Positions 1 through 10,225 of a DNA stretch of 64,000 nucleotides are shown piece after piece. Source of the stretch: Proteus vulgaris. GTDB taxonomy: Bacteria; Pseudomonadota; Gammaproteobacteria; Enterobacterales; Enterobacteriaceae. Every line of letters starts with the position of its first letter. Within the stretch, counting starts at the first letter, position 1. Both the position numbers and the translations under genes were made by a program. Below the pieces are notes generated by a model. It was given only the letters and a program-made list of their open reading frames with translations. It searched no databases and had not been told where the DNA came from. The DNA lies in contig NZ_JAEHOQ010000015.1 in assembly GCF_016239305.1 (NCBI RefSeq), forward strand, positions 43,222 to 107,221, written 5' to 3'.

Positions 1-364
1 TACTGGCATAAGTGGGTAATAAACCAATAATTAATGTTGGCACAGCCATTAAAAAGATACTTAAGGTAAACATACGTTTACGGCCAATAATATCACCGTA
101 ATGTGCCATAATAATGCCACCCAAAGGGCGAGCGAGATAACCAGCCGCAAAAATACCCAATGTCTGCATTTGTGCAATAAAGGCGTTATCACCAGGAAAG
201 AACAAGTGGCTCAATGTTTTCGTAAAGAACACGAAGATCACGAAATCATAGAACTCCAAAGTGCCTCCTAGTGAGGATAAACCCAACGTTTTATAATCGT
301 TGCGATTTAATGGTCTTGCCGTAGGTTGACTCAACGGCTGAGTGGAGTGTGATTGTGATGTCAT
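1..364 (-). CDS. MFS transporter, metabolite:H+ symporter type (C-terminus cut by window edge)
   Basis: About the first 121 residues of an inner-membrane carrier of the major facilitator superfamily. The start is the ATG at 362-364 and the frame is open to base 1, so most of the gene lies outside the window. A hydrophilic N-terminus of about 25 residues is followed by GGTLEFYDFVIF (start of TM1), a second hydrophobic stretch with AGYLARPLGG, and the MFS loop 2-3 signature GDIIGRKRMF. The E-F-Y-D-F in TM1 and ARPLGG in TM2 are typical of the ProP/ShiA/YhjE group of proton symporters for organic acids or osmolytes. The substrate cannot be told from this fragment. It is separated from the next gene by a long AT-rich spacer and is divergent from it. 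Confidence 0.85.
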   Translation of the reverse strand, partial: MTSQSHSTQPLSQPTARPLNRNDYKTLGLSSLGGTLEFYDFVIFVFFTKTLSHLFFPGDNAFIAQMQTLGIFAAGYLARPLGGIIMAHYGDIIGRKRMFTLSIFLMAVPTLIIGLLPTYAS

Positions 365-1133
365 AATAACAACCTATAATAATCATCGTGATAAAATTAA
401 TAACTAATAAACTCACAAATGTATTCTTTTAGGATCAGCAAATAAAATAGGGTAGAAATAAATAACAGTAAGAGGCTATTTATAGGCTATTTATGTGAGA
501 AAGAATAATGTTGTGATGATGGTTTAAGTTATAACAGGAAGCTCTTAATGATGTAAATAGATCAAAATAAAACAATAAAATAGACTTTAAAAATAATAAA
601 TATTGGTTTTAAATATGGCTTTACTTCATTTGCTTGGTGTTTATTTTTAATAAAAGGAAATTATTATATATAATGTAAAAATATTAAGCGTTATTGTTTA
701 TAGGGTGTTTTTAATATCTTTAAATAAAAACGAAGGGATATTGAATATATTCATTATGCTTTAAATGAAAAATAAAATAATAAAACTAGCGTAAGTTTAA
801 TTTATTATTTTTTGTAAAAAAAGTTATTATTAGATAATTAAGAAAGCTGTTCGTATTAATAATGAAAGATATGATCTGATGGGAAATAGATTATTAGCAT
901 ATTCTACTGTATGTTAAAATCAACTATACTGGCTTTTGATTTCAATAAATGTTTAATTTGTGAAATTAAATACCACTTAACATTATAATCATAATCATAT
1001 TTTTGTGTTTTTATGCATAGTGTGATTTTTTAGAGTGTCGCTTTGAATTAAAAATAAAAACAAAAATAAGCATCAAAAAAGTTATTTTTGATTATAATTA
1101 CAACAGTAAGTCAATTGATATGTCGGAGGATTT
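365..1133. other. AT-rich gene-free spacer, 769 bp
   Basis: Very AT-rich region between two divergent genes. I see no convincing ORF, tRNA or strong hairpin. It must hold the promoters of the MFS gene and of the small membrane protein gene. Only the ribosome-binding site (GGAGG at about 1124-1128) before the latter is clear. Long A and T tracts make it a plausible H-NS-bound region, which is inference. Confidence 0.5.
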
Positions 1134-1355
1134 ATGGTCTCTATCTCAATGAGTGTTATTCTCTTAGCTGCAATTGTTCTGTTTTCCTCACTCTCTATCG
1201 TTGCATTAGGTGGTGGTTTAGCGTTAAAAACCATACTAAATAACACCAACCACAGTGATAATTATGCTCTGAGTACTTCTGTTAAAAAAACGTTTATTAC
1301 ATCACTGATCATCGTATTGCTACTCGTTTACTATTACCTTTCAACAACCGCTTAA
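1134..1355 (+). CDS. Small two-helix membrane protein, 73 aa, unknown function
   Basis: I do not recognise the family. The ATG at 1134 has a near-ideal Shine-Dalgarno, TCGGAGGA, six to nine bases upstream, which argues that it is a real gene despite its size. The product has a first hydrophobic segment at about residues 5-35 containing a GGG run, a polar loop of about 20 residues rich in Asn and Ser (NNTNHSDNY), and a second hydrophobic segment at about 52-70. It would be an integral inner-membrane peptide. It ends 25 bp before a bidirectional terminator shared with mgtE, so it is monocistronic. No function is proposed. Confidence 0.7.
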   Translation: MVSISMSVILLAAIVLFSSLSIVALGGGLALKTILNNTNHSDNYALSTSVKKTFITSLIIVLLLVYYYLSTTA

Positions 1356-1377
1356 TTATCTATTATTAGCTATCCAA

Positions 1378-1412
1378 AAAAAACGCCACTGTATTTTATT
1401 AACAGTGGCGTT
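1378..1412. terminator. Bidirectional terminator between small membrane protein gene and mgtE
   Basis: An 11-bp perfect stem (1382-1392 with 1402-1412) around a 9-nt loop. The A-run on the left becomes a U-tract on the minus strand, so it is best placed to end mgtE; read rightward it ends the small membrane gene. Confidence 0.8.
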
Positions 1413-1431
1413 AGTGTTATTGAGGCTTTTC

Positions 1432-2895
1432 TTAGACTAGGAAGATAGTAGCTAAACCTAAGAAGATAAAGAAGCCACCAGTATCCGTAATGGCGGTTAT
1501 CATTACACTCGAACCAATGGCGGGATCTTTACCTAATTTTATCATGGTCATCGGGATCAATACGCCCATCATGGCAGCCATTAAGAGATTAAGTACCATT
1601 GCCATCGTCATAACTGCACCCATAGCAAGGTCGCCATAGAGGAAGAAGGTGACAATTCCCATAATCCCTCCCCAAACAATACCGTTAATAAGGGCGACAC
1701 CAAGCTCTCTTAAAATTAAGAATGAGAAGCTTCCGGTTTGAATTTGGTGCAGTGCTAAGGCACGTACAATCATTGTAATAGTTTGATTACCCGTGTTACC
1801 CCCAATACCTGCAACAATTGGCATTAGTGTGGCAAGCGCCACTAATTGCGAGATAGTATCTTCAAAGACACCGATAACACGAGAAGCAACGAAAGCGGTA
1901 CATAAGTTGATAGCAAGCCAAGTCCAACGTGTTTTAACGGCTTGTCCAACTGGAGCGAAAACGTCCTCTTCTGGACTCAACCCCCCCATACGACGAATAT
2001 TGGTATCGCTTTCTTCATGCATGTTATCAACGATATCTTCAACGGTTAATCGTCCCATAAGAAGACCATTGCTATCAACAACAGCGGCTGAAATTAAGTC
2101 ATAACGTTCGAACGCACCCGCAGCATCCTCGCCTTTTTCTTCAGGCATAAAACTGACGGTGTCTGTTTTCATCACATCAGAGACAAGTTTATCTGGTGAT
2201 TGCGTTAAAACGGTTGTTAAAGGAAGTTCGCCCAACAGATGATTTTTATTATCAATAACGAAAATTTTATCTGTTGCTTCAGGAATAGAGCCTCGTTGAC
2301 GTAAATAGCGTTGTACGGTTTTTAACGTTACATTGCCTCGTACAGTGACGAACTCAAAGTCCATCATTTGACCAACGCTGTCTTTTGGATATTGTAGGAC
2401 TTCTCTTATCCTATTACGCAGGCTTGGTTCTAAATAGGTAAGAAGGCGACGCATTGTATCGCGGGGTAAGTGCTCTGCAATGTACGCTTGCTCATCCACA
2501 TGTAATGTGGCGACCGATCGTAATAATTCACGGTCGGTCATATCTTTAATTAAGCTGTCCCAAACGGCGACAGACGCTTCGACTAAAACAGCACCACGTT
2601 CATTATTATCAACCAAATGCCACAATGCGAGACGCTCGTCATAGGGAAGAGCTTCAAGAATATCTGCAATATCTGCCGCGTGTAGATCTTGTAGTAATTC
2701 TCGAACAGTGGTGATTTTTTCATGAAGTTCATGGTGGCTCAGCCTATCATTTTCACTTGCTTCCCCTAAAACGGTTTCAACAAAATGATCATCTTCAAGA
2801 AAGATACTCAAAATTTGTTGACGCAGGAGTGCCACTTTTTGTGAATACGGATTGATGGCAGCCGCAGTATCATTGTTGATAGCTGATTGAGACAT
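1432..2895 (-). CDS. mgtE: Magnesium transporter MgtE
   Basis: Mg2+ channel/transporter of the inner membrane, 487 aa, about full family length. The order is typical: an acidic alpha-helical N domain (about 30-165, with DIADILEALP and AYIAEHLP repeats), a CBS pair (about 170-300, ending GRLTVEDIVD), a plug helix, then five membrane helices in the last 170 residues. The conserved pore segment AGIGGNTGNQ is present. In the family the N and CBS domains bind Mg2+ and close the pore when cytosolic Mg2+ is high, so much of the regulation is in the protein. E. coli K-12 uses CorA and MgtA and has no mgtE. The gene is monocistronic. I looked upstream for an Mg2+-sensing leader and saw no convincing one. 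Confidence 0.95.
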   Translation of the reverse strand: MSQSAINNDTAAAINPYSQKVALLRQQILSIFLEDDHFVETVLGEASENDRLSHHELHEKITTVRELLQDLHAADIADILEALPYDERLALWHLVDNNERGAVLVEASVAVWDSLIKDMTDRELLRSVATLHVDEQAYIAEHLPRDTMRRLLTYLEPSLRNRIREVLQYPKDSVGQMMDFEFVTVRGNVTLKTVQRYLRQRGSIPEATDKIFVIDNKNHLLGELPLTTVLTQSPDKLVSDVMKTDTVSFMPEEKGEDAAGAFERYDLISAAVVDSNGLLMGRLTVEDIVDNMHEESDTNIRRMGGLSPEEDVFAPVGQAVKTRWTWLAINLCTAFVASRVIGVFEDTISQLVALATLMPIVAGIGGNTGNQTITMIVRALALHQIQTGSFSFLILRELGVALINGIVWGGIMGIVTFFLYGDLAMGAVMTMAMVLNLLMAAMMGVLIPMTMIKLGKDPAIGSSVMITAITDTGGFFIFLGLATIFLV

Positions 2896-3082
2896 GTTAT
2901 TCCTTTTTAATTCTTACGAGGGAGATAACCATTAACACTAATTATTCCATTTTAGGATGATTATCGGTTTTCTCCGTATAAAAAATATGAATCTTGAACA
3001 ATGTTGCGTTGATGATGTTCATATTATGGTCACAAATCAAACCTATGTTGTTATGTGATAGTTGTTGTATGATAGATGCAAC

Positions 3083-3108
3083 AAAAGACGCATTGGCTAG
3101 CGTCTTTT
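3083..3108. terminator. Terminator downstream of ppx
   Basis: A 9-bp perfect stem (3083-3091 with 3100-3108) and 8-nt loop 20 bp past the ppx stop. Both arms end in T-runs when read outward, so it can act in both directions; its place suits the end of the ppk-ppx operon. Confidence 0.75.
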
Positions 3109-3127
3109 TCTGTATAATATCATATTG

Positions 3128-4660
3128 TTAAGCAGATTCCTCTTTTATATCCAGTTTCCAGCCTGGAACTGACTGCCAATGCTCTTGTTCTTTTTCTAAA
3201 TCCAATTCCATCAATGTGTTATCAGAAAGATATTTTTTAGGAAAATAAAGAGTCCAATGATTTTCATCAGTAACTAAACGCAAAGATGCTGGTTTTGTCG
3301 TCGATTGTCGCTGATTATTAAGTAGAGTTGCTAATCTCAGTATTTGTACGAGTGGGAAATACTGTTTCTTTTTATAAAGATTAAATTTAGGTAGTTCGTC
3401 CAGCTTAATCCCTTTTCGGTGATAGCGAACTAAGGTTGTTAATAATAGTTGTTGTTCTTGATTAAAACCTGGCAAATCTGTATTTGAAAGAATATAGGCA
3501 GAATGACGATGCAATCCACTTAAATTAATGCTTAATCCGACTTCATGTAACATGACTGCCCAAACTAAAATAGCCTCTAGATCAGGGCGAACGAGCTTAG
3601 GATTTTGTTGCGCCCATTGTTCGTAAAGGGATTGCATGGTTTCAAGTACGCGTTTTGCTTGCTCTCTATCAATATTATAATGTTCGGCAAGGCTTTTTGC
3701 TGTACGTTGGCGAATATCTTGATGGCGGAATCTGCCTTCCATTTCATAAAGTACACCTTCACGTAGCGCGCCATCAGATAGGTGCAGCGCTTTTAGCCCT
3801 AAAGAATCAAAAATACCGCATAAAATAGCCAAACCTGGTACAAAAACATGCTTACGCTCATCGGATAATCCCGGTAATGAGATATCTTTAAATTTCTTAA
3901 AGCGTAACACTTGCTTTGTCAACATAAGTAGACGTTCGGGGGTAATAACACCATCTTTTTCGCCGAACTCAACTAAGATCTCATGAGCCGCTTTAATTGT
4001 GCCTGATGCACCTAAAGCAACATCCCATCCCGTCATTTTATATTGCCATGCAATTTTTTCCATTTTTCGAGCCGCTTTTTCTCGTGCTTTACGAAAAGCT
4101 GATCCGCTAATTTTTTGCTCAGGAAAAAATTGACGACTAAAACTAACACAACCCATGCGCTGGCTTTCAATTAAGATCGGCTCAAAATTTTCACCAATAA
4201 CCAATTCTGTTGAGCCACCACCAATATCAATAACGAGCTTTCGACCTTTTTCCGATTGTGTATGTTCAACACCCATAAAAATAAGCCTGGCTTCTTCATG
4301 TCCGGAAATAATTTCGATAGGGTAAGGGATAACTTCTTTTGCTTGTTGAAGAAAGACTTTAGCGTTAGTAGCAACACGTAATGTATGTGTGCCTACGACA
4401 GTAACATTTTCGGCAGGAAATCCCTGTAACCTTTCAGCAAAAAGAGAAAGGGCGGAAAGTCCGCGTAACATAGACTCTTCGCTTAATTCATTATTATCGT
4501 CAAGACCATCAGCAAGATAAACACGCTGTTTTAAGCGACTTAGTACTTGCAATGCGCCATTAACTACGCGCGCGATTATCATATGAAAACTATTAGAACC
4601 GAGGTCAATAGCCGCAATTTCTAAAGGACGTGGTGAAGAGTCATCTTGTGATAAAGGCAT
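3128..4660 (-). CDS. ppx: Exopolyphosphatase
   Basis: Removes terminal phosphates from inorganic polyphosphate and, in the wider family, pppGpp. 510 aa, as in E. coli. It has the ASKHA ATPase fold: phosphate-1 motif [14 protein letters not shown] near residue 17, phosphate-2 motif [13 protein letters not shown] near 143, and a C-terminal HD-like helical domain ([20 protein letters not shown] at about 370-390). It starts 4 bp after the ppk stop, so the two are one operon with synthesis (ppk) first and breakdown (ppx) second. A terminator follows. Assignment is secure by family-wide motifs and by context. Confidence 0.97.
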   Translation of the reverse strand: MPLSQDDSSPRPLEIAAIDLGSNSFHMIIARVVNGALQVLSRLKQRVYLADGLDDNNELSEESMLRGLSALSLFAERLQGFPAENVTVVGTHTLRVATNAKVFLQQAKEVIPYPIEIISGHEEARLIFMGVEHTQSEKGRKLVIDIGGGSTELVIGENFEPILIESQRMGCVSFSRQFFPEQKISGSAFRKAREKAARKMEKIAWQYKMTGWDVALGASGTIKAAHEILVEFGEKDGVITPERLLMLTKQVLRFKKFKDISLPGLSDERKHVFVPGLAILCGIFDSLGLKALHLSDGALREGVLYEMEGRFRHQDIRQRTAKSLAEHYNIDREQAKRVLETMQSLYEQWAQQNPKLVRPDLEAILVWAVMLHEVGLSINLSGLHRHSAYILSNTDLPGFNQEQQLLLTTLVRYHRKGIKLDELPKFNLYKKKQYFPLVQILRLATLLNNQRQSTTKPASLRLVTDENHWTLYFPKKYLSDNTLMELDLEKEQEHWQSVPGWKLDIKEESA

Positions 4661-4664
4661 AAAA

Positions 4665-6746
4665 TTACGCTCGTGATCCGGGTTGTTCTAACAATTTAAT
4701 GTACTCATAGACAGCAAGCTGGGAACGAATTTTACGTTTATTTCCACGAGGAACATAGCTATTTGTTAAATCTTTATCAATAAAACGCGCTTTAACGGTA
4801 TCATTAAATTGAATATCTAATATATCAAGAACACGCTGTTTCAGTTGAGGATCAAGCAAAGCCACTGCAACTTCAATACGATAGTCAAGATTTCGCGTCA
4901 TCCAGTCGGCAGAAGATAAAAAGATTTTTTCATCGCCTTTATTAGTAAAAACGTAAACGCGATCATGTTCTAAAAAGCGATCAACAATACTGGTAACTTG
5001 AATATTCTCACTAAATCCTGGCTGATTAGGTACTAAAGAGCACATGCCTCGCACTAAAAGTCGGACTTTGACTCCTGCTTCAGATGCGTCATAAAGGCGA
5101 TTAACTAACTCTTCATCGACTAAATTATTTACTTTTAATGTAATGCCTGCAGGATGTCCTGCTTGAGCACTGTGAATTTCATTAGTAATTAATTGGTTCA
5201 ATAGAGTCCGTGAATTTTGAGGTGAAACCATCAAATATTCAAAAGTAACAGGGCGATAAGGGTTTTCAATAAAACTAAAAACGCGACGTACTTCATTGGT
5301 AATTTCAGTATTCGCGGTTAAAAGCGAATAGTCAGTATAAAGGCGTGCTGTTTTTTCGTTAAAATTCCCAGTACCAATATGGGCATAACGAATAATTTCA
5401 CCATCTTCTAAGCGAGAAATAATAAATAATTTTGCATGAATTTTTAAACCCGGTGCAGAGAAAATAACGTGAACACCTGCTTCTGTTAAGCGTTTTGCCC
5501 AATGAATATTGGCTGCTTCATCAAAACGCGCTTGTAACTCTACAACTACAGTGACTCGTTTACCGTTGTGTGCCGCGTGGATCATGGAGTCAATAATTCG
5601 AGAGTCTTTTGCAACACGGTAAATATTGATTTTTATTGAAATAACGCTTGGGTCAAAAGAGGCTTGGCGTAACAACTCCAGCACATGCTCAAAGGTATGA
5701 TAAGGATAGTAAAGTAAGACATCACGTTCCCTAATGGCATCAAAACCATTACGGAAATTATCAAACCAAATATGGCGTAAACGCGGAATAGGTTTATTTA
5801 ATAGAAATTTACTACCTTCATTTGGAAAGTTAATAAAGTCTTTAAAGTTATGATAACGGCCTCCTGCAATAACGGAGTCGTTATTGGATAAACCTAATTT
5901 ACTGCGCAGTAATGCGACCATTTCATCTGGCATATCACGTTGATAAACAAAACGCACAGGCTCTGCAGTAAGGCGTTGTTTTAAAGTTGATGACATCATT
6001 TCAAGTAAACTTGATTCCATTTCTGTTGCAAGATCGTACTCTGCATCTCGCGTCATTTTCATAGAATAAGCATTCAATGAGTCATAATCAAAAAAGCCTT
6101 TAAAAACTTCATCAAGGCAGTACCGTAAAATATTATCCAATAAAATCATGGATTTTTTCTTACTGCGTCCTTGATCAGTTGGCAGAATGACAAAGCGAGG
6201 AACTTTATCTGATGGAATTTCTAATAAGGCGTAATGAATAGTTTGCCCTTGTGCAATTTCAACGGCCAAATAGGTATAGTCGTCTTTAAGAAATTCAACC
6301 AAATTGGTTTCAGGATTAATTAATATAGGGGTAATGTGTTTTCTTAAGTTTTGACGAAAATATTGGCGTAACCAGATTTGTTGATTAGGCGAGATTTGAC
6401 GTTCATTTATTAAAAAGATTTGATTTCGCGCCATTTCAAGCAATAAATCGTTATATAAAGCGTCAAACTCTTGGTCAGCCTTAGCCACTTTTGACTGAAT
6501 TTTTTTGATAAGGTGGCGAGCATGACTTGAAGCAGAGCGAGAGCCTCGCTCTTCATTAATTAAAATACGACGTTTAACATCTGCAAAACGGACTTTATAG
6601 AACTCATCAAGATTATTTGAATAGATCCCCAGAAACCTGACTCTTTCAATTAACGGGTTTCGTTTGTCAGCCGCCTCTTGTAATACACGTTCATTAAACG
6701 CAAGCCAACTGATCTCTTTATCAATATAGAGTCGTTCCTGGGACAT
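4665..6746 (-). CDS. ppk: Polyphosphate kinase
   Basis: Polymerises the gamma-phosphate of ATP into polyphosphate and works in reverse to make ATP. 693 aa. Domain order N (about 1-105), H (about 106-320) and two phospholipase-D-like C domains. The autophosphorylated histidine lies in the PLD-like segment [11 protein letters not shown], followed by [19 protein letters not shown]. The N-terminus [21 protein letters not shown] is near identical in enterobacteria. It is the first gene of ppk-ppx. In E. coli, polyphosphate accumulates in stringent response and nitrogen or phosphate stress; no operator is recognisable here. Confidence 0.97.
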   Translation of the reverse strand: MSQERLYIDKEISWLAFNERVLQEAADKRNPLIERVRFLGIYSNNLDEFYKVRFADVKRRILINEERGSRSASSHARHLIKKIQSKVAKADQEFDALYNDLLLEMARNQIFLINERQISPNQQIWLRQYFRQNLRKHITPILINPETNLVEFLKDDYTYLAVEIAQGQTIHYALLEIPSDKVPRFVILPTDQGRSKKKSMILLDNILRYCLDEVFKGFFDYDSLNAYSMKMTRDAEYDLATEMESSLLEMMSSTLKQRLTAEPVRFVYQRDMPDEMVALLRSKLGLSNNDSVIAGGRYHNFKDFINFPNEGSKFLLNKPIPRLRHIWFDNFRNGFDAIRERDVLLYYPYHTFEHVLELLRQASFDPSVISIKINIYRVAKDSRIIDSMIHAAHNGKRVTVVVELQARFDEAANIHWAKRLTEAGVHVIFSAPGLKIHAKLFIISRLEDGEIIRYAHIGTGNFNEKTARLYTDYSLLTANTEITNEVRRVFSFIENPYRPVTFEYLMVSPQNSRTLLNQLITNEIHSAQAGHPAGITLKVNNLVDEELVNRLYDASEAGVKVRLLVRGMCSLVPNQPGFSENIQVTSIVDRFLEHDRVYVFTNKGDEKIFLSSADWMTRNLDYRIEVAVALLDPQLKQRVLDILDIQFNDTVKARFIDKDLTNSYVPRGNKRKIRSQLAVYEYIKLLEQPGSRA

Positions 6747-6792
6747 CTGAACTCCAACTAGGGTTAAAGTTAAATCTTAATATCTGAATAAA

Positions 6793-7383
6793 TCAGACAT
6801 GTTGCTTAATAGTCGCACCCGGTTTGACAAAATTTTCGGGTTTTGCTTCTTTGGCTTTTTTCTCAAAATAAGGTGCTTGGAATGTACACATTCTAATTGC
6901 AGAACGATAGGCACCGTTAACAAAAAACTCATCTATTAAATCACCTTCTTTTTTAAAGCCAAGCTTTTCATAAATATGAATCGCTTTAGCATTTTCTTTA
7001 TCAACGATTAAATAGAGTTTGTATAAATTAAGTACAGAAAAAGCATAATCCATCGCTAATTTTGCCGCTCGTGCTGCATAGCCATGACCTTGATGTGCAG
7101 GTGCAATGATAATTTGGAATTCGGCACGACGATGAACATAATCAATTTCAACCAACTCGACAAGCCCAACTTTAGTGCCTTCACTTTCAGTAATAAAACG
7201 GCGTTCACTTTGGTCGTGAATATGTTTTTCATATAGGTCACTTAACTCAATAAAAGCCTCATAAGGTTCTTCGAACCAATAGCGCATAACGCTGGCATTG
7301 TTATCAAGTTGATGGACAAAAGAGAGATCTTCTCGTTCGAGAGGACGTAATTTTATAGGTGGAACTTTCTTACCACCGGACAT
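6793..7383 (-). CDS. speG: Spermidine N1-acetyltransferase
   Basis: GNAT-family acetyltransferase that detoxifies excess spermidine and spermine with acetyl-CoA in the cytosol. 196 aa from the ATG at 7383, which has GAGGTG just upstream. The frame is open 16 codons further (to 7431), but those codons overlap a hairpin and have no homologue. SpeG hallmarks: [19 protein letters not shown] at the N-terminus, the [15 protein letters not shown] allosteric polyamine site, acetyl-CoA loop with QGHGYAARA at about 100-108, and [18 protein letters not shown] do not place speG next to ppk in E. coli, so this may be an insertion into the purMN-ppk interval. It reads in the same direction as purN but a terminator separates them. 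Confidence 0.95.
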   Translation of the reverse strand: MSGGKKVPPIKLRPLEREDLSFVHQLDNNASVMRYWFEEPYEAFIELSDLYEKHIHDQSERRFITESEGTKVGLVELVEIDYVHRRAEFQIIIAPAHQGHGYAARAAKLAMDYAFSVLNLYKLYLIVDKENAKAIHIYEKLGFKKEGDLIDEFFVNGAYRSAIRMCTFQAPYFEKKAKEAKPENFVKPGATIKQHV

Positions 7384-7431
7384 AAGCACCTCGGTGAATG
7401 CATTGAATAAAAAGAGAAAAGAGTGACACAA

Positions 7432-7473
7432 AAAAAGTCACGCGGGCTACAGTGTAGCACAATGTGACTTTTT
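7432..7473 (-). terminator. Terminator of purMN
   Basis: A 10-bp perfect stem (7432-7441 with 7464-7473) with a 22-nt loop between the purN stop and the speG start. Read on the minus strand it ends in a run of five or more U, so it ends purMN before speG. Confidence 0.8.
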
Positions 7474-7489
7474 AGCTTAAGCGAAATAG

Positions 7490-8119
7490 TTAATCAAGGC
7501 TGTCGAACAGTGCAATATCATCAAGGAAAGCTTGATTATTCTTCATCGTCAATCGATCTTCAGCTAACCAGCGGATCGCTAATGGGTAGATACGATACTC
7601 TTCTATTTGTATTCTAGCTTGTAATGATTGTTCAGTGTCATTCGGTAAAACAGGAATACGTGCCTGAATAATCATTGGGCCACCATCAAGTTCTTCTGTG
7701 ACAAAATGAACGGTAACACCATGAAAAGGATCTTTATTGGCTAAAACTTGGCGATGAGTATGCAACCCTGGATATTTAGGAAGTAAAGAAGGATGAATAT
7801 TTAATAATTTATGCTGATAATGAGTGACAAAACTAGGTGATAGAATACGCATGAAACCCGCTAAAACCACGATGTCAGGCTGATAAGCATCAATTTTCTC
7901 TATTAACACTTTATCGTAATCAGCTCTATTATTAAATTGGATTGGATCAACAAAACAGGCTGGAATATCAGCCTGTTTTGCACGTTCAAGGCCATAAGCA
8001 TCGGCTTTATTGCTGAAGACAGCAACCACATTACCTGTGATTTTATTTGCCCTACAGGCGTCAATAATCGCCTGTAGGTTGCTGCCGTTTCCTGAAATAA
8101 GGACAACGATATTTTTCAT
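7490..8119 (-). CDS. purN: Phosphoribosylglycinamide formyltransferase 1
   Basis: Third step of de novo purine synthesis: 10-formyl-THF-dependent formylation of GAR. 209 aa (E. coli 212). The N-terminal phosphate loop SGNGSNLQAI, the catalytic segment LLNIHPSLLP (Asn and His) and the folate-site HGVTVHFVTEELDGGPMI (catalytic Asp) are all present. It follows purM by 13 bp and shares its PurR-regulated promoter. It ends before a strong terminator. Confidence 0.97.
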   Translation of the reverse strand: MKNIVVLISGNGSNLQAIIDACRANKITGNVVAVFSNKADAYGLERAKQADIPACFVDPIQFNNRADYDKVLIEKIDAYQPDIVVLAGFMRILSPSFVTHYQHKLLNIHPSLLPKYPGLHTHRQVLANKDPFHGVTVHFVTEELDGGPMIIQARIPVLPNDTEQSLQARIQIEEYRIYPLAIRWLAEDRLTMKNNQAFLDDIALFDSLD

Positions 8120-8132
8120 TCACATACTTTCA

Positions 8133-9173
8133 TTAGTTAATAATAACTTGTGCTTCACCTGCTACTTGTGGCGCAATCTCACCAATGAGCCATGCATTTT
8201 CACCACATTCAGCAAGGTGTGCTAATGTTTTTTCAACATCATTTGGGTTAACCGCAATTAATAGCCCGACACCACAGTTAAAGGTGCGATACATTTCATG
8301 CGTGCTAACTTGTCCCGCTTCTTGTAGCCACTTGAAGACAATAGGCCATTCCCAACTGTGACTTTTGATGCGTGCTTGCGTATTTTCAGGTAGTACGCGA
8401 GGAATATTCTCCCAAAAACCGCCACCTGTAATATGTGCGACAGCATGAATATCAACATTTTCAATTAATGACAGCAAGGATTTCACGTAAATACGTGTAG
8501 GCGCTAATAGGTGATCAGCAAGTGATTTGTCACCTAATGGCGTGCTATCTGCTTGTGTATTGCTAACTTCAAGAATTTTTCTGACTAATGAATAACCATT
8601 AGAATGAGGGCCACTGGAGGCTAAAGCAATTAATGCATCACCGGCTTTAACTTTACTACCATCAATAATCTCTGATTTTTCAACCACGCCGACACAAAAG
8701 CCTGCGATATCATAATCATTACCATGATACATACCGGGCATTTCTGCTGTTTCACCACCCACTAATGCACAGCCTGATTGTTTACAACCTTCAGCAATAC
8801 CTGTTACAACCCGTGCTGCGGTATCGACATCTAATTTTCCTGTGGCATAGTAGTCAAGGAAGAAAAGGGGTTCGGCGCCTTGAACAATTAAATCGTTGAC
8901 ACACATTGCGACTAAATCAATACCGATGTCATCGTGGCGATTTAAATCCATCGCAAGGCGGAGTTTTGTACCCACACCATCGGTGCCTGAAACTAAAATA
9001 GGTTCGCGGTATTTAGATGGAATTGCACATAGTGCACCAAAACCACCTAAACCCCCCATAACTTCAGGACGGCGAGTTTCTTTTACTACACCTTTGATAC
9101 GATCGACTAAAGCATTACCTGCATCAATATCGACACCGGCATCTTTATAGCTGAGAGAGGATTTGTTAGTCAC
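8133..9173 (-). CDS. purM: Phosphoribosylformylglycinamidine cyclo-ligase (AIR synthetase)
   Basis: Fifth step of de novo purine synthesis: ATP-dependent ring closure of FGAM to AIR. 346 aa, typical for the family. N-terminal [22 protein letters not shown], the GGLGGFGAL loop, GVGTKLRLA and the [11 protein letters not shown] motif place it in the PurM/ThiL/HypE ATP-binding family. First gene of purMN; its promoter carries a near-perfect PurR operator. It is divergent from upp, which pairs purine synthesis with pyrimidine salvage across one 231-bp spacer. Confidence 0.97.
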   Translation of the reverse strand: MTNKSSLSYKDAGVDIDAGNALVDRIKGVVKETRRPEVMGGLGGFGALCAIPSKYREPILVSGTDGVGTKLRLAMDLNRHDDIGIDLVAMCVNDLIVQGAEPLFFLDYYATGKLDVDTAARVVTGIAEGCKQSGCALVGGETAEMPGMYHGNDYDIAGFCVGVVEKSEIIDGSKVKAGDALIALASSGPHSNGYSLVRKILEVSNTQADSTPLGDKSLADHLLAPTRIYVKSLLSLIENVDIHAVAHITGGGFWENIPRVLPENTQARIKSHSWEWPIVFKWLQEAGQVSTHEMYRTFNCGVGLLIAVNPNDVEKTLAHLAECGENAWLIGEIAPQVAGEAQVIIN

Positions 9174-9223
9174 GTAGAGCCCTCACGGCAAGTTGCTGTT
9201 AAGAAAAAATGTGTGCGGGCACT

Positions 9224-9252
9224 ATTCTAACAGGCAAAGCAAACGTTTGCGA
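9224..9252 (-). promoter_or_regulatory. purM promoter with PurR operator
   Basis: The minus strand reads TCGCAAACGTTTGCTT at 9252-9237. It fits the PurR consensus (ANGCAANCGNTTNCNT) except at its first base and contains the perfect 12-bp palindrome GCAAACGTTTGC. A -10-like TAGAAT (plus positions 9224-9229) lies just downstream, so bound PurR would cover the spacer and -35. From memory the E. coli purMN operator is essentially the same sequence. Expect repression by PurR with hypoxanthine or guanine. Confidence 0.88.
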
Positions 9253-9307
9253 GGATCTTCTTTCTAGGTCACAATTATTCATGTTGGTGTGGTTAAAAGC
9301 TGTGCGC

Positions 9308-9321
9308 TTGATCAATATCAA
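9308..9321. promoter_or_regulatory. Perfect FNR-type box between purM and upp
   Basis: TTGATCAATATCAA matches the FNR consensus TTGAT-N4-ATCAA at all ten specified bases. Its centre is about 51.5 bp upstream of the predicted upp start site, which is not one of the usual class I or II activator spacings. Whether it is used is unknown; CRP/FNR-family cross-recognition or chance in AT-rich DNA are alternatives. Confidence 0.45.
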
Positions 9322-9331
9322 TAGAAAAACG

Positions 9332-9375
9332 ATGGAATGTTGGCAAAAAAGCGGTATAATCTCGCGATTTTTTTG
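9332..9375 (+). promoter_or_regulatory. upp promoter with UTP-sensing initial T-tract
   Basis: A perfect -10 TATAAT at 9355-9360, a weak -35 at about 9332-9337 and, six bases past the -10, GATTTTTTTG (9366-9375). This arrangement matches the E. coli upp promoter, where start choice at G or A and slippage on the T-run make initiation sensitive to UTP. Transfer of that mechanism is by homology. Confidence 0.75.
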
Positions 9376-9404
9376 TCAGGCTGCGTCGTACATTAGGAGA
9401 GATT

Positions 9405-10031
9405 ATGAAGATCGTTGAGGTAAAACACCCACTCATTCAACATAAATTGGGGCTGATGCGAGATCATGATATAAGCACTAAGCGCTTTCGTGAATTGGCT
9501 TCAGAAGTTTCCAGTCTACTGACGTATGAAGCTACCGCCGATTTAGCAACAGAGACGGTAACAATTGAAGGTTGGTGTGGTCCGGTAGAGATAGAACAGA
9601 TTAAAGGAAAAAAAATCACAGTAGTTCCTATCCTCCGTGCAGGTATCGGGATGATGGATGGAGTATTAGAAAATATTCCTAGTGCCCGAATCAGTGTAGT
9701 TGGCGTTTACCGCGATGAAGAAACCTTAAAACCCGTCCCTTACTTCCAGAAATTAGCATCCAATATTGAAGAGCGTATGGCTCTTGTTGTTGACCCCATG
9801 TTAGCAACAGGCGGCTCTATGATTGCCACAATTGATTTATTAAAAAATGCGGGCTGTACTTCAATTAAAGTATTAGTACTGGTTGCTGCTCCAGAAGGTA
9901 TTAAGGCATTAGAAGAAGCTCATCCAGATGTGGAGTTATATACTGCATCGGTTGATAGTCATCTTAATGAACACGGGTACATCGTTCCAGGTCTTGGCGA
10001 TGCTGGTGATAAGATATTTGGTACAAAATAA
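9405..10031 (+). CDS. upp: Uracil phosphoribosyltransferase
   Basis: Salvages uracil with PRPP to give UMP. 208 aa, the same length as in E. coli. The PRPP-binding loop reads [11 protein letters not shown] near residues 128-138, and the C-terminal uracil-binding part has [12 protein letters not shown]. The start ATG at 9405 has AGGAGA upstream. It is followed by a strong terminator and then uraA, so upp and its permease are adjacent but can be expressed separately, presumably with some readthrough. Regulation is most likely by UTP pools through the initially transcribed T-tract. Confidence 0.97.
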   Translation: MKIVEVKHPLIQHKLGLMRDHDISTKRFRELASEVSSLLTYEATADLATETVTIEGWCGPVEIEQIKGKKITVVPILRAGIGMMDGVLENIPSARISVVGVYRDEETLKPVPYFQKLASNIEERMALVVDPMLATGGSMIATIDLLKNAGCTSIKVLVLVAAPEGIKALEEAHPDVELYTASVDSHLNEHGYIVPGLGDAGDKIFGTK

Positions 10032-10036
10032 TAATT

Positions 10037-10065
10037 AAGCCGACTTTGATAGTCGGCTTTTTTTT
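10037..10065 (+). terminator. upp terminator
   Basis: A 9-bp perfect stem (10037-10045 with 10051-10059), 5-nt loop and a T-run to 10065, immediately after upp and before uraA. Confidence 0.9.
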
Positions 10066-10225
10066 GGACCACTTATTTGTTGTTCTATACTCTAAATATT
10101 TTAAGGTGCAGTTAGATGACTAGTGCGAGTGAGTGTAGTTAGTAACATGGCGACTTAAAGTAAGACGAGTATAAAGTTAAAAATACAAACCCAATTCACA
10201 TTTATATTAAAGAGAGGTCGTAAGC

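Noticed and set aside
1793..2104. Open frame opposite mgtE on the plus strand
   Set aside because: Antisense shadow of a well-supported coding gene; no ribosome-binding site or recognisable protein features.
7384..7431. Longer SpeG with start at 7431
   Set aside because: The extra 16 residues have no homologue and the region overlaps the purN terminator; ATG 7383 has GAGGTG.
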